This document shows positions 9,021 through 18,851 of a DNA stretch of 61,916 nt, piece after piece; within the stretch, counting starts at the first letter, position 1, and each line of letters begins with the position of its first letter. The stretch is from Legionella sp. (GTDB taxonomy: Bacteria; Pseudomonadota; Gammaproteobacteria; Legionellales; Legionellaceae). The position numbers were made by a program, and so were the translations under genes. The stretch spans positions 1-61,916 of the forward strand of contig JAOATK010000017.1 in assembly GCA_030158115.1 (NCBI GenBank). The letters are read 5' to 3'. The notes beneath the pieces are model-generated. The model was not told the DNA's origin. It did no database searches and saw only the letters and a program-made list of their open reading frames with translations.

Positions 9021-10403
9021 TTAATCTACCCCTTGATAACCATTAAAGGCTAAATCTTCAAAACGAGTGTATTTACCAATGAAGGCAACACGCACCTTGC
9101 CTATAGGGCCATTTCGTTGCTTGGCGATAATAATCTCTGCCGTGCCCTTATCTGGACTGTCTTCGTTATAAACCTCATCTCGATAAATAAAACAAATTAA
9201 ATCCGCATCTTGCTCAATGGCTCCTGACTCTCTTAAGTCAGACATCACGGGTCGTTTATCCGCACGTTGCTCCAAACTACGATTTAGCTGAGATAAGGCA
9301 ACCACGGGAACTTGTAATTCTTTAGCCAAAGACTTAAGGCCTCGTGAAATTTCTGAAATCTCAGCCGTTCTGTTTTCAGCATGAAAACCTGGGACTTTCA
9401 TGAGCTGCAGATAATCCACAACAATTAGGCCCACAGACCCATGTTCTTTTGCCAAGCGGCGTGCACGAGCTCGCATTTCTGAAGGACTTAACGATGGGGT
9501 ATCATCAATATATAAAGAAGCTTCCGATAACATATGCACCGCAGAAGTCACACGTGGCCAATCATCATCATCTAATTTACCTGTTCTTATTTTATGCTGA
9601 TCAATACGACCTAAAGAAGACATCATTCTCATGGCCAGAGAATCTGAGGGCATTTCCATAGAAAAAACCAGCACTGGTTTTCCGGATTTAATTGCCGCAT
9701 GCTCTGCCATATTCATTACTAAGGTTGTTTTACCCATTGATGGACGGCCAGCGACGATCACCAAATCAGAAGGTTGTAAGCCGGAGGTCATTTCGTCTAA
9801 ATCAGATAAACCAGTCGCTAAACCCGTGATCGCATCACCATTATGGTAAAGCGCATCGATTTTTTCTACAGCACGAACTAAAATAGATTTAATATTTTCA
9901 GGCCCGCCATCACCTGCGGTTTGCTCACCAATAGCAAACACTTTAGTTTCTGCCATATCAAGTAATTCAGGGACTTCTCTGCCGCTGGGGTTATAGGCTG
10001 AATCAGCAATCTCTGTTGCAACTGCAATAAGTTGTCTTTGAACTGATTTTTCTCTGACAATATCGGCGTAAGCCGCAACGTTTGCTACGCTGGGCGTATT
10101 ATTCGCCAGCTCAAACAAGTAAGACTCGCCACCCGCATCATCTAATTCATTATGAGACTTTAAAGCATCAAGCAAGGTCACCACATCAAAGGGTTGATCT
10201 TTCTTAGCGAGGGCAACAATCATTCTGAATAAAATACGATGTTCCGTACGATAAAAATCTGCCTCACATAATTTCGTGCTTATTTTATCCCATGCCTGAT
10301 TATCCAGCATCAGTCCACCAATAATAGACTGCTCTGCCTCTGCTGAATGCGGTGGTCTTTTTAAAGGATCAACGGCTTTTTTAGGAATTTGAAGATCAAG
10401 CAT
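9021..10403 (-). CDS. dnaB: Replicative DNA helicase DnaB
   Basis: Hexameric helicase that unwinds DNA at the replication fork. The 460 aa comprise the N-terminal collar domain (about 15-125, beginning [19 protein letters not shown]) and the RecA-like motor. Walker A is [10 protein letters not shown] (near 217-226). The Walker B region IVVDYLQLM and the DnaB signature [14 protein letters not shown] are intact. No intein or insertion is seen. The gene is followed at once by alr. Confidence 0.97.
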   Translation of the reverse strand: MLDLQIPKKAVDPLKRPPHSAEAEQSIIGGLMLDNQAWDKISTKLCEADFYRTEHRILFRMIVALAKKDQPFDVVTLLDALKSHNELDDAGGESYLFELANNTPSVANVAAYADIVREKSVQRQLIAVATEIADSAYNPSGREVPELLDMAETKVFAIGEQTAGDGGPENIKSILVRAVEKIDALYHNGDAITGLATGLSDLDEMTSGLQPSDLVIVAGRPSMGKTTLVMNMAEHAAIKSGKPVLVFSMEMPSDSLAMRMMSSLGRIDQHKIRTGKLDDDDWPRVTSAVHMLSEASLYIDDTPSLSPSEMRARARRLAKEHGSVGLIVVDYLQLMKVPGFHAENRTAEISEISRGLKSLAKELQVPVVALSQLNRSLEQRADKRPVMSDLRESGAIEQDADLICFIYRDEVYNEDSPDKGTAEIIIAKQRNGPIGKVRVAFIGKYTRFEDLAFNGYQGVD

Positions 10404-10489
10404 ATTTTAGTCACAAAATCACTATAAGAAACGAGAACTATTGTAAAGCTCTTTTCAAGGGTTGTCACCTAGCCTTAACTCCATTGAAA

Positions 10490-10513
10490 CGATCAAAACT
10501 ACCGTTTTGATCG
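10490..10513 (-). terminator. Hairpin after the DUF2147 gene
   Basis: Perfect 10-bp stem (CGATCAAAAC and its complement) with a 4-base loop, 17 bases past the stop of the minus-strand DUF2147 gene. Only a short TTT follows on that strand, so termination strength is uncertain. A partial GTAGCCTGGATGCC repeat end lies between the stem and the stop codon. Confidence 0.45.
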
Positions 10514-10530
10514 CATTCGAGGCATCCAGG

Positions 10531-10968
10531 CTACTTTTTTGCGTTTTCTTGCGCGCGCACCCAAATTTGCGTTCGGCCTATGAAAGACAGGCCAATATAT
10601 CCTCTTACATGAAGTTTATTACCTTCAAGCTTTGCTTTTAAACGATATATTTTACCTGATTTAGGATCAAGAATTGAACCACCAGCCCACTCATCTTGTC
10701 CTTCTTTTTTCAAATCCCACAAAATACGCAAGCCTTCAATTTTTTTGTTTTTAAAGGCACCAGGACAAACAGAACAAATTCCCGTTTCACCCGGTTCTGG
10801 ATAGATAGTAGTAAGAACACCACTTAATACATCATCCGCGGCGCTAATAGAAATAATCGCTCGTTTCACTCCCGTCTTTTCATCAATTGAAATCCAGTTG
10901 CCAACAGGCGATCCTGCAAAAACTACAGATGTAAAAAACAAGCCACAAAAAATCTTCCCTAATTTCAT
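10531..10968 (-). CDS. DUF2147-family secreted protein
   Basis: A 145-aa protein with a signal peptide (residues 1-18, cleaved after VFA). It has the DUF2147 layout: GNWISIDEKTGVKRAIISI near the start, then an insert with two cysteines (GICSVCPG) and the W-x-GG-x-I-DP-x-SGK-x-Y core (WAGGSILDPKSGKIY), and the ending VRGYIGLSFIGRTQIWVR. These are periplasmic lipocalin-like beta proteins of unknown role. It is a single gene flanked by a hairpin downstream. Confidence 0.88.
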   Translation of the reverse strand: MKLGKIFCGLFFTSVVFAGSPVGNWISIDEKTGVKRAIISISAADDVLSGVLTTIYPEPGETGICSVCPGAFKNKKIEGLRILWDLKKEGQDEWAGGSILDPKSGKIYRLKAKLEGNKLHVRGYIGLSFIGRTQIWVRAQENAKK

Positions 10969-11035
10969 AGTTGCTTTCCTTAATTGCCATGAATTAACAG
11001 CTTAAACTATGATTGTGAATTATGTAAAGGCACCC

Positions 11036-14000
11036 CTAACTCAAGGGCATAAAAAATTGTTGAATATCCTCTTCACTCAAACTTATCGCCCGAGCAGGAT
11101 CAGCGGATAAAATGCCATCTACTAACTGACGCTTACGTTCTTGCATACCTAAAATGGCTTCTTCTACAGTGCCTGAGGTAATTAATTTATAAACAAAAAC
11201 CGGGTTTTCCTGGCCAATTCTATGAGCTCTATCTGTTGCCTGATCTTCCACTGCAGGGTTCCACCAAGGATCATAATGAATCACAGTATCCGCACGAGTT
11301 AAATTGAGTCCTGTACCGCCTGCCTTCAAGCTAATCAAAAATATTGGCGTATTCCCCTCTTGAAACTTTTCAACCATTGCTTGCCGATTTTGAGTTTGTC
11401 CTGTTAATTTTAAATAGTCATAATTTCTAAGGGTTAACTCATCTTCAATCAATTTCAACATGGATGTAAACTGAGAAAAGACTAATACTTTTCGACCCTC
11501 TTCCACCAGGTTATCCAATAGCTCCATAAGCGTCTCAAGCTTGGCGGAGCTATTATGTGCTATTGCTGCCTCAGGCAAAGATAGCAAACGGGGATCACAA
11601 CAAATCTGACGTAATTTTAGTAAGGCATCGAGAATAATAATATGGCTTTTACCTAAGCCTTGCTTCACAATTGCATCGCGTACTTTTTTCTCCATGCTCA
11701 TACGAATAGCTTCATATAAATCACGTTGAGGGCCAACAATTTCTATTGTACGCATCATCTCTGTTTTTGGTGGCAACTCACTAGCCACCTGATTTTTTGT
11801 TCTTCTAAGAATGAACGGGTTCACACGTTTTGTGAGCACTTCTCGTCGATCTAAATCTGCGTATTTTTCTATAGGAGTTCTAAACCAAAGCCTAAATTGC
11901 TTTGCATCTCCTAATAACCCTGGCATTAAAAAATGAAATAATGACCACAATTCACCTAAATGATTTTCTAGAGGGGTTCCCGTTAAACACAAGCGGTGAG
12001 TGGCATTCAACTGTTGAATAATTTGTGTTGTTTTAGTGCGAGCATTTTTAATAAATTGAGCCTCATCCAAAATAAGATAATAAAATGCATAACTGATAAA
12101 TTTTTCTTTGTCTCGATGAATTAAACCATAGGTAGAAACGACAACATCATAATCATCAAAATTATCCTGATGACGCTCACTGCCATGATAAACTAACACA
12201 TTAAGGTTTGGCGTAAAGTGCTTGGCTTCTGCAGACCAATTTCCTACAAGGCTTGTGGGAGCTACAATTAAAGTAGCACTCTTTAAACGACCTTGTTCTT
12301 TTTCATATTGTAAATGAGCCAAGGTCTGAACGGTTTTACCTAGGCCCATATCATCGGCTAAAATGCCACTAAAACGACTGGTTCGTAAAAATTGCAACCA
12401 ATTCAATCCCTGACGTTGATAATCTCTTAAGGTCGCGTTTAATCCAGTAGGAATAGGTATTTCAGGAATATCAGTCAGCTTAATTAATCGACGCAATTCG
12501 TCTCTTAAGGTTTCTGCTCCTTGCCAACGTGATTTGGTGGCTGCGATTGCAAGCTCTGCTTCTTGCATCAGGATAAGCTGATATTTATTGACTTCTAATT
12601 GTTCATTTTCATCAATATGGCGTATACCAAATTGCAGTAACAGGCGCACCAAAGGCTTAATTCGCCCCATTTCCAGCTGCAAGAAACGTCCATCGTGCAA
12701 AGGTAGCTTTACTAATTGCGCATCAGGAAGGCCATCTAATTCATCGCTATTGTACCGCTGAATTAAATCCGCCACTAAGGGCACAATACTAACCGGTTTT
12801 CCTTCAACCAAAATACCTAATTGATAAGAAAAGAAATCTGTGGAATTTTCTTGGAGGTCAGAATACCATTCAACTTCATCTGCACTTATTATTTCCTGGT
12901 ATAAAGTGCTTTGTATCTTGACCTGCCAGCCTTGATTTTTTAGTTGAGGAATTGCCTGTTTGTATAAAAAATCCAAGTCAGCTGGATGATTTACATTATC
13001 TAATACCCAATCGGCCTGCTCAATCTGTTGCCATTGGAATTTTTCCCAACTTTTTATCGCCCTAAGTTTTAAAAACTGATGCACCTCCTCCAATTTGAGG
13101 GCCTCAAATGATTTATCACGCTGATATTGAACTAAAATATCTTCTTGCTGAGAAACTACCATTTCACATGTGTCATTACTCGAAATCAGTAAATCTGCAT
13201 AATCAAACATAATACGCACTGAAAATAAAACCTTAGAAGTTTCTTCATCATCATAACCACTCACCGCATCGAAAATTAACACCGGTACAGGAGTTACCTC
13301 GCGTGTCTCTGATTGCTCAAAAAATTGTGGGACAGGAAACTCAGGACAAGTCTGGATCATTTTTTTTGCCAAAAGCTTTGCCTGTTCAATAGGAATAGGA
13401 GGCGCATCTAATAGATGGCCTAGCTGTTTTATAGGATAAGGCGTTTTTAAATAGCCCATGCGCGTTTCGGCATAATCAAAATACCAGCTGTCATCTAATA
13501 GTAATGGTTTGATGACCTCATTTTCATGCATTAATAATAAATGTTGATTTCCATTATGAGAGAGCACCCACTGACAAGTACCTGATTGAGGCTCTCCCAT
13601 CTGAATCGCAATATCTTGATCATCAATAAAAAAAGCTCTTTTTGTAGCAATAATTTTAGTCAATAATTCACTATTACGAATGCTTAAAGAATCAAACCAG
13701 CTGGAAACCCCACACTTAAACAATAATTGAGCTACTAGCTCATTATCGTCTTCAATAAAATGTTGTTTTTTAGAGTCAGATAAGGTGTTAAAAGGGATCA
13801 TTTTTCCATAACCACCCCGTTTTAATAATTTAGCCAAAGCTAATTTTATTATTACTTTATGCTCATAACCATTTAGTCTTAGCTCAATAAGATAAACTAA
13901 ATGGTGTGTTACTTCTTGACTTGTAGGAACGGAAAACTCTTGGGCTCGTAAATTTTTTAGCCAACTGTCTAATCTTCTATCTAAGTTAGCAGGCTCAGTC

Positions 14001-14284
14001 AAAGAATTTGCTTTTTCTCGATCCCGCAGAGCAAATAAACAAGCAGCTGCATGTTTGCAATTAGACTGGTAAGGACAAGTACACTGAGCCTTTTTTCCAG
14101 GCCAACTTTTTAAATCCATGTACACATCATAAATCTGACTAGAGCTGCCTTTAATGCGCCCTTTCAATAACCCATCACTAAAACGGATATTAAGTACATT
14201 CCCATTTTCAAAATATTCTTGTCCACGTAATAATACTTTTGCCTCAAAGGCTTCTGGCATTTTTGAAAGAGCTTCTTTTAACAT
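11036..14284 (-). CDS. SWIM zinc-finger SNF2-family ATPase/helicase
   Basis: A 1082-aa SWI2/SNF2-type DNA translocase. The N-terminus carries a SWIM zinc finger with C68, C70, C76 and H78. A long beta-rich middle region (about 100-600) fits the bacterial SNF2-associated domain. The motor has Walker A DDMGLGKT (near 644-651), the DEAQ box (near 740), LTGTPLENH, the second lobe VFSQFTSML and the motif VI RAHRIGQ (near 1020). Such proteins remodel protein-DNA complexes, but the bacterial targets are poorly defined. It is distinct from RapA, which lacks the SWIM finger. It stands alone, divergent from nadE. Confidence 0.92.
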   Translation of the reverse strand: MLKEALSKMPEAFEAKVLLRGQEYFENGNVLNIRFSDGLLKGRIKGSSSQIYDVYMDLKSWPGKKAQCTCPYQSNCKHAAACLFALRDREKANSLTEPANLDRRLDSWLKNLRAQEFSVPTSQEVTHHLVYLIELRLNGYEHKVIIKLALAKLLKRGGYGKMIPFNTLSDSKKQHFIEDDNELVAQLLFKCGVSSWFDSLSIRNSELLTKIIATKRAFFIDDQDIAIQMGEPQSGTCQWVLSHNGNQHLLLMHENEVIKPLLLDDSWYFDYAETRMGYLKTPYPIKQLGHLLDAPPIPIEQAKLLAKKMIQTCPEFPVPQFFEQSETREVTPVPVLIFDAVSGYDDEETSKVLFSVRIMFDYADLLISSNDTCEMVVSQQEDILVQYQRDKSFEALKLEEVHQFLKLRAIKSWEKFQWQQIEQADWVLDNVNHPADLDFLYKQAIPQLKNQGWQVKIQSTLYQEIISADEVEWYSDLQENSTDFFSYQLGILVEGKPVSIVPLVADLIQRYNSDELDGLPDAQLVKLPLHDGRFLQLEMGRIKPLVRLLLQFGIRHIDENEQLEVNKYQLILMQEAELAIAATKSRWQGAETLRDELRRLIKLTDIPEIPIPTGLNATLRDYQRQGLNWLQFLRTSRFSGILADDMGLGKTVQTLAHLQYEKEQGRLKSATLIVAPTSLVGNWSAEAKHFTPNLNVLVYHGSERHQDNFDDYDVVVSTYGLIHRDKEKFISYAFYYLILDEAQFIKNARTKTTQIIQQLNATHRLCLTGTPLENHLGELWSLFHFLMPGLLGDAKQFRLWFRTPIEKYADLDRREVLTKRVNPFILRRTKNQVASELPPKTEMMRTIEIVGPQRDLYEAIRMSMEKKVRDAIVKQGLGKSHIIILDALLKLRQICCDPRLLSLPEAAIAHNSSAKLETLMELLDNLVEEGRKVLVFSQFTSMLKLIEDELTLRNYDYLKLTGQTQNRQAMVEKFQEGNTPIFLISLKAGGTGLNLTRADTVIHYDPWWNPAVEDQATDRAHRIGQENPVFVYKLITSGTVEEAILGMQERKRQLVDGILSADPARAISLSEEDIQQFFMPLS

Positions 14285-14409
14285 AAGTTCGTTTTACCTG
14301 GACAAAGGGATCCATTTTATGCAAATTTCACCCTAATTAACAATTGTATCTTTCAATTAATGCCACTTTGTATTAATTTATTACGTTTAGCCAGGGGAAT
14401 TCATACATC

Positions 14410-16011
14410 ATGCAAAAGAAACTTACAGTTCTTATGGCACAAATCAACCCCACGGTTGGGGCAGTTATCTCGAATCGAGATAAGATCATTGAAATTATCC
14501 AAAAACAACAAGCCACCCATGATCTTATTATTTTTCCTGAATTAGCTCTCACAGGTTACCCTCCAGAAGATTTACTTTTTCGTAACGAATTTCACCAAAC
14601 AGTGATTGATAGTTTAATGCAAATTCAAATTGCAACCAAAGACTGCTATGTGTTGCTTGGTCATCCGAGTCTTGAAAAAGAAAACTGTTACAATGCAGTC
14701 AGTATTTTTCATCAAGGTCAAAAAATTAGTGAATACCACAAACAAAAATTACCTAATTATGAGGTCTTTGATGAAGCACGTTACTTTGTGAGTGGCAAAA
14801 AAAATCCTTGTATCTTAGAAATAAATAACTACAAACTTGGTATTTGCATCTGCGAAGATATCTGGCAACCAGGGCCTGTTGCCGATCTAGTAGAGCAAGG
14901 CATTTCTGTATTGCTCGTTTTAAACGCATCCCCTTTTGATATAACCAAATACTCCAGACGCGAAACCCTATTAAAATCCTATGCAAAACAAGGCATCAGC
15001 ATCATTTACGTCAATCAGGTAGGTGGGCAAGATGAACTACTCTTTGATGGACAGTCTTTAGCAATGGACAAAGAAGGCCTTGTTTGTGCTCGCTCTCCTG
15101 CATTTCAAGACGATTTATGTACCGTTATCTTAGACCATAAAAAAATAACTGGGGCTATTGCGCCGCTGCTAAGTACTGATGCCTTACTCTATGACGCTTT
15201 AGTCTGTGGCACACGAGACTATGTGAATAAAAATAATTTCCCCGGTGTCTTGCTTGGGTTATCTGGTGGCATTGATTCCGCTTTAACTTTAGCCATAGCG
15301 GCTGATGCTTTAGGAGCAGAACGAGTCCATGCCGTTCTCATGCCCTCTCGTTATACCGCTGAAATCAGCTATGAAGACGCCTTAAAGCAACTCAAACAAA
15401 TGGGGGTATCTCATTCATTATTATCTATTGAGCCAGGATTTAATGCCTTATTAGAGACTCTAGAGCCTGAATTTCAAGGATTAGCTGCTGATACTACCGA
15501 AGAAAATATTCAAGCGAGAATTCGCGGGGTTCTATTAATGGCCTTGTCAAATAAAACAGGGAAAATGGTTCTGACAACCTCCAATAAAAGTGAGTCTGCA
15601 GTAGGTTATGCCACATTATATGGCGACATGGCTGGCGGTTTTGCCGTATTAAAAGACGTACTTAAAACCCAAGTTTATGCCCTAGCGCGTTATCGTAATA
15701 CCATGACAAAAATTATTCCTGAACGCGTAATTACCCGAGCCCCTTCTGCGGAATTAAGAGCAAACCAAACTGACCAAGACAACCTGCCAGACTATGACAT
15801 TTTAGATGCCATCATTATCGCTTATGTAGAAAATAATTTAAGCCGCACACAAATAATTCAACAAGGTTTTAAACCAGATGATGTCAACAAAGTAGTATCA
15901 TTAATCAAACGCAATGAATACAAACGTCGTCAATCCGCCCCAGGAAGTAAAGTCAGCCCCACGGCTTTTGGTAAAGACTGGCGTTATCCAATAACAAATG
16001 GGTTTAAATAA
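14410..16011 (+). CDS. nadE: Glutamine-dependent NAD+ synthetase
   Basis: Amidates nicotinic acid adenine dinucleotide to NAD+ with glutamine nitrogen. The 533 aa contain two modules. The N-terminal nitrilase-type glutaminase has the E-K-C triad E44 (FPELALTGYPP), K113 (YHKQKLPNYE) and C148 (GICICEDIW). The C-terminal ATP pyrophosphatase has the P-loop SGGIDS (285-290). The end has the usual KRRQSAPGSKVS segment with DWRYPI. It is divergent from the SNF2 gene. Confidence 0.97.
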   Translation: MQKKLTVLMAQINPTVGAVISNRDKIIEIIQKQQATHDLIIFPELALTGYPPEDLLFRNEFHQTVIDSLMQIQIATKDCYVLLGHPSLEKENCYNAVSIFHQGQKISEYHKQKLPNYEVFDEARYFVSGKKNPCILEINNYKLGICICEDIWQPGPVADLVEQGISVLLVLNASPFDITKYSRRETLLKSYAKQGISIIYVNQVGGQDELLFDGQSLAMDKEGLVCARSPAFQDDLCTVILDHKKITGAIAPLLSTDALLYDALVCGTRDYVNKNNFPGVLLGLSGGIDSALTLAIAADALGAERVHAVLMPSRYTAEISYEDALKQLKQMGVSHSLLSIEPGFNALLETLEPEFQGLAADTTEENIQARIRGVLLMALSNKTGKMVLTTSNKSESAVGYATLYGDMAGGFAVLKDVLKTQVYALARYRNTMTKIIPERVITRAPSAELRANQTDQDNLPDYDILDAIIIAYVENNLSRTQIIQQGFKPDDVNKVVSLIKRNEYKRRQSAPGSKVSPTAFGKDWRYPITNGFK

Positions 16012-16049
16012 GAATGTGACTAATGTCTGGAGGGCGATTACCAATAGAT

Positions 16050-16352
16050 TTAAACATTAGCTTTTGCATTCCAAAACATAATATGCTCAGGTTTTATTGT
16101 TTCACTTAAGTGCTTTAGAGCCGGTTCAACCTTATCTTTCGTATCAAAAAACTCAATTGTCAACGGCAAATCAAGAGATAAATCGATAAAGGAGGAACTA
16201 TGATCACCTGTTTCTCCAAAACCACTAATGGCACGAAAAACGCTGACTCCACGAATCATTGCCTCGTTTTTTAAATAACTAATAATCGATTTGAGTAAGT
16301 GTGAAGATTCCGTGATATAAACTCTTACAACGATTACATCCATCGCTTTCAT
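16050..16352 (-). CDS. DUF190-family protein linked to CrcB
   Basis: A 100-aa protein of the DUF190 family, PII-like in fold: MDVIVVRVYITE at the N-terminus, a central AMIRGVSVFRAISGFG segment and LPLTIEFFDTKDKVEPAL near the end. DUF190 genes commonly sit next to crcB. I start it at the ATG at 16352, preceded by GGGGGAAGG. The start overlaps the crcB stop as ATGA, so translation is coupled. A regulatory or accessory role in fluoride export is inferred from this linkage. A longer reading to 16397 lies inside crcB and is rejected. Confidence 0.85.
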   Translation of the reverse strand: MKAMDVIVVRVYITESSHLLKSIISYLKNEAMIRGVSVFRAISGFGETGDHSSSFIDLSLDLPLTIEFFDTKDKVEPALKHLSETIKPEHIMFWNAKANV

Positions 16353-16726
16353 AATTGCCTTCCCCCAAGCATCCCCAGCCAAGTCAGTACAAGGCATAGG
16401 GTAACAGTGATCAAAACATTTAAAGTCGCACTAACCCATGCGCCGCTTTCAAGCAAATTAACCGTTTCTATTGAAAAGGAAGAAAAGGTGGTATATCCCC
16501 CTAAAAGTCCAATTAATAGCAACGAGCGTAATTGAGGTCCAATGCCATTAAATCTTTCTATAAGAAGAACAACGAATAGCCCCATAAAAAAAGAACCGGT
16601 TGCATTAACAACCAAAGTTCCATAAGGAAATTGCCGTCCTAATACCCCATAAACTCCAGTGGATATCCAATAACGAAATACCCCACCAATACCTGCGCCA
16701 AAAAAGATAAGTAATGTATTAATCAA
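16349..16726 (-). CDS. crcB: Fluoride channel CrcB (Fluc)
   Basis: Small four-helix membrane protein that exports fluoride as a dual-topology dimer. I read 125 aa from the TTG at 16726 (MINTLLIFFGAGIGGVFRYW) because AGGA lies upstream and the length fits the family. The GAGIGGVFRYW start, GTLVVNATGSFFMG (the essential Asn region) and GLLGGYTTFSSFS motifs are all intact. The same frame is open back to a TTG at 16780. It sits between a 61-aa gene and the coupled DUF190 gene. I see no fluoride riboswitch upstream. Confidence 0.92.
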   Translation of the reverse strand: MINTLLIFFGAGIGGVFRYWISTGVYGVLGRQFPYGTLVVNATGSFFMGLFVVLLIERFNGIGPQLRSLLLIGLLGGYTTFSSFSIETVNLLESGAWVSATLNVLITVTLCLVLTWLGMLGGRQL

Positions 16727-16751
16727 GTCAGTTCCTGAGTTGTTTTTTAGT

Positions 16752-16937
16752 TCAATAACAAGGCTGCATAGCCTCTGCAATTTCTACTCTTATTCTTTCT
16801 TTCTCTGCTGCAAGTGCTTCAACTTGATGTTTTTGGAAAAAATCGGGTAACTTAGAAAGCGCTAGATATGCACTTGCTTCTAGTGGCTTTGGTATGGAAG
16901 TATTTTCAGTTCCCTGATGAGTAGTTTTGTCAAACAT
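16752..16937 (-). CDS. Small hypothetical protein upstream of crcB
   Basis: A 61-aa soluble protein with ATG and a fair ribosome-binding site (GGAG, about 7 bases upstream). It is helical and charged, with LALSKLPDFFQKHQ and EKERIRVEIAEAMQ segments. It belongs to no family I know. It is followed after 25 bases by crcB and then DUF190, so it is probably the first gene of that operon. The short length leaves some doubt that it is translated. Confidence 0.55.
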   Translation of the reverse strand: MFDKTTHQGTENTSIPKPLEASAYLALSKLPDFFQKHQVEALAAEKERIRVEIAEAMQPCY

Positions 16938-17102
16938 CTAAAAACTCCATTTTATAGATATGATTTATCATTACATTAATACTCATTTCAAACAACTAAA
17001 TCTCAGAATTTGCTCAACTATGGCTTTCAAGCAGCAAAGACTTGCAAATTTAAGGCAACGCGATAACATAGATTGTCAAAAAATAATAACAAAAGGGATG
17101 TC

Positions 17103-17741
17103 ATGAGAGTTGCATTATTTTCTACCGCTTTATTAGCGACTGGTATTGCCTCTGCAGCGGTACCTATTAATGGATGGTATAGCAGCCTATTCGGTGGTTA
17201 TAGCGATTTATCCTCCAATATACATACCACACGATTAGGTCAATTACGCTCTAACCCATCATATAATGATACGTATAACGCAGGCGCGCGCGTTGGATTT
17301 CAAAGTAATCCCATACGCTACGAGCTTGAATACACTTATTTAAATGGAAACGTCACGCGATTTAATGTCAATAATATAAGACAAACTGGGGTTAGTGGTC
17401 ATTTAAGTGGAAACCTAATTATGGCAAATCTTTACTATGATTTTCCAGAACTAATGGACACCATTTCTCCTTTTCTAGGTGTTGGTATAGGTTATGCATT
17501 CTTGCAAGCCAGTTTAAATAGCACCGGACCTTTAGCCGCGACCTTTTTTAAAGAAAGTGGCAATTCATTTGCCTATCAAGGCACAGCTGGTTTAACGTTT
17601 AACTTCTCTGAAAATTATGCCATTAATGCGTCTTATCGTTACGCAGCAACAAGCAGTAGTGATCGGTTTGGAAAATCATTTCAGGCACAAATGGGCGATG
17701 TTGGGGTGATTTACCGCTTTGATTGCGCGAATTATAAATAG
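17103..17741 (+). CDS. Outer-membrane beta-barrel protein (OmpA/opacity-like)
   Basis: A 212-aa secreted protein. The start at 17103 (AAGGG upstream) gives a clean signal peptide ending ASA before AVPINGWY. The body alternates short amphipathic strands (GWYSSLFGGYSDL, YELEYTYLNGN, YDFPELMDTISPFLGVGIGY) and ends in AQMGDVGVIYRFDC, typical of 8-stranded porin-like barrels with a near-terminal aromatic. This is the common Legionella small-barrel surface-protein type. Its exact role is unknown. Confidence 0.82.
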   Translation: MRVALFSTALLATGIASAAVPINGWYSSLFGGYSDLSSNIHTTRLGQLRSNPSYNDTYNAGARVGFQSNPIRYELEYTYLNGNVTRFNVNNIRQTGVSGHLSGNLIMANLYYDFPELMDTISPFLGVGIGYAFLQASLNSTGPLAATFFKESGNSFAYQGTAGLTFNFSENYAINASYRYAATSSSDRFGKSFQAQMGDVGVIYRFDCANYK

Positions 17742-17757
17742 TCCCGAAAAGCTTATG

Positions 17758-17788
17758 GCCTTGATTACGCGCATGGAATCAAGGCTAC
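17758..17788. repeat. Short GTAG-family palindrome
   Basis: Arms GCCTTGATT and AATCAAGGC around a 10-base centre, with GTAG on the minus strand at the outer end (17785-17788). It lies between the convergent barrel gene and the perM-like gene and could terminate either transcript. Confidence 0.5.
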
Positions 17789-17795
17789 TATAGCC

Positions 17796-18851
17796 TCACA
17801 TGTTTTTCACATACGGCGCGGCCTGAGGCTCTTGCCATAAGGTCATGAAAAGAACCATTACTACAGGACCTAAAAATAGTCCTAATAATCCTAACGTTTC
17901 TACACCACCTAAAATACCAAATAATACAGCGAGAAAAGGCAGCTCGATTGCGCCCCCAATCAGCACGGGTTTAACAAAATGATCAGCAACAAACATCACC
18001 AATGTTCCCCATACTAAAACAATAATTGCCCCTACCACACTACCCACAGAAAGTAAAATTAAAGACACAATAATAAAAACCACAGGGACAACAAAAGGAA
18101 TCATTGCCGCCAAAGCCGTGATAAAACCAGTTAATGCCGGGGCGGGAAAACCGACTAAAGCATAACAAGTTCCCATTAGTATACCAACACCAAGGCCTAC
18201 GACTATTGTGCCATTCACTGTGGCACGCAAGGCCTTAGGTAGGCGATCAGCGTAACGAAACCAGCGCTGACCTAAACAATACTCACCCACCTCATAGACT
18301 TCAGTAAATAATTTATCCCCATCGCGATAAAAAAAGAACAAGCTTAATAAGGTAAATCCTACCTGCACGCCGCGATGAGCTAAATTAGAACCTATTTGTT
18401 TGACATAGTAACTGGTTGGCGTTAATGATAAATGAATATTAGAGAGAAAATCTTTAATTTTACCAGGTTTGCCAATATTATCATTCCAATAGGTCACTAA
18501 ATCGTTTCCAAAAAAAGGAAAGCTCTTAAAAAGTTCAGGGGCCACGCCACCCTGCTGATTAACCCGATGTAAAAAATTAATAAATAACTGTAGCTCTTGA
18601 ATAAGGATTCTAAGCAGCCAACTTAAAGGCAGTAAAAACAACAAACCAATTAAAATAGTGAATAGTAAGGCCGATAAATTATCGCGATTGCCAAAAAAAT
18701 GACGCCATTTTTTGTATAAAGGATAAGTAGAAATAACAATAATGGCAGCCCAAACCATAGATGGAATGAAGTGCTGAATAATAAACAGTGCGAGAAAAAT
18801 AATGGATATCGTCAAACCGATACTAATAAATTCTTTATGGTTCTCATTCAT
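17796..18851 (-). CDS. AI-2E/PerM-family membrane transporter
   Basis: A 351-aa integral membrane protein of the AI-2E family: about eight hydrophobic segments, a periplasmic or cytosolic middle region (about 100-185) and the characteristic ending in which LPFLAVLFGILGGVETLGLLGLFLGPVVM is followed by a short tail. Members export diverse small molecules, and the substrate here cannot be told. I start it at the ATG at 18851, whose A overlaps the pgpA stop (TAATG), with GGAG upstream; the longer reading to 18890 lies within pgpA. It is co-translated with pgpA. Confidence 0.88.
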   Translation of the reverse strand: MNENHKEFISIGLTISIIFLALFIIQHFIPSMVWAAIIVISTYPLYKKWRHFFGNRDNLSALLFTILIGLLFLLPLSWLLRILIQELQLFINFLHRVNQQGGVAPELFKSFPFFGNDLVTYWNDNIGKPGKIKDFLSNIHLSLTPTSYYVKQIGSNLAHRGVQVGFTLLSLFFFYRDGDKLFTEVYEVGEYCLGQRWFRYADRLPKALRATVNGTIVVGLGVGILMGTCYALVGFPAPALTGFITALAAMIPFVVPVVFIIVSLILLSVGSVVGAIIVLVWGTLVMFVADHFVKPVLIGGAIELPFLAVLFGILGGVETLGLLGLFLGPVVMVLFMTLWQEPQAAPYVKNM

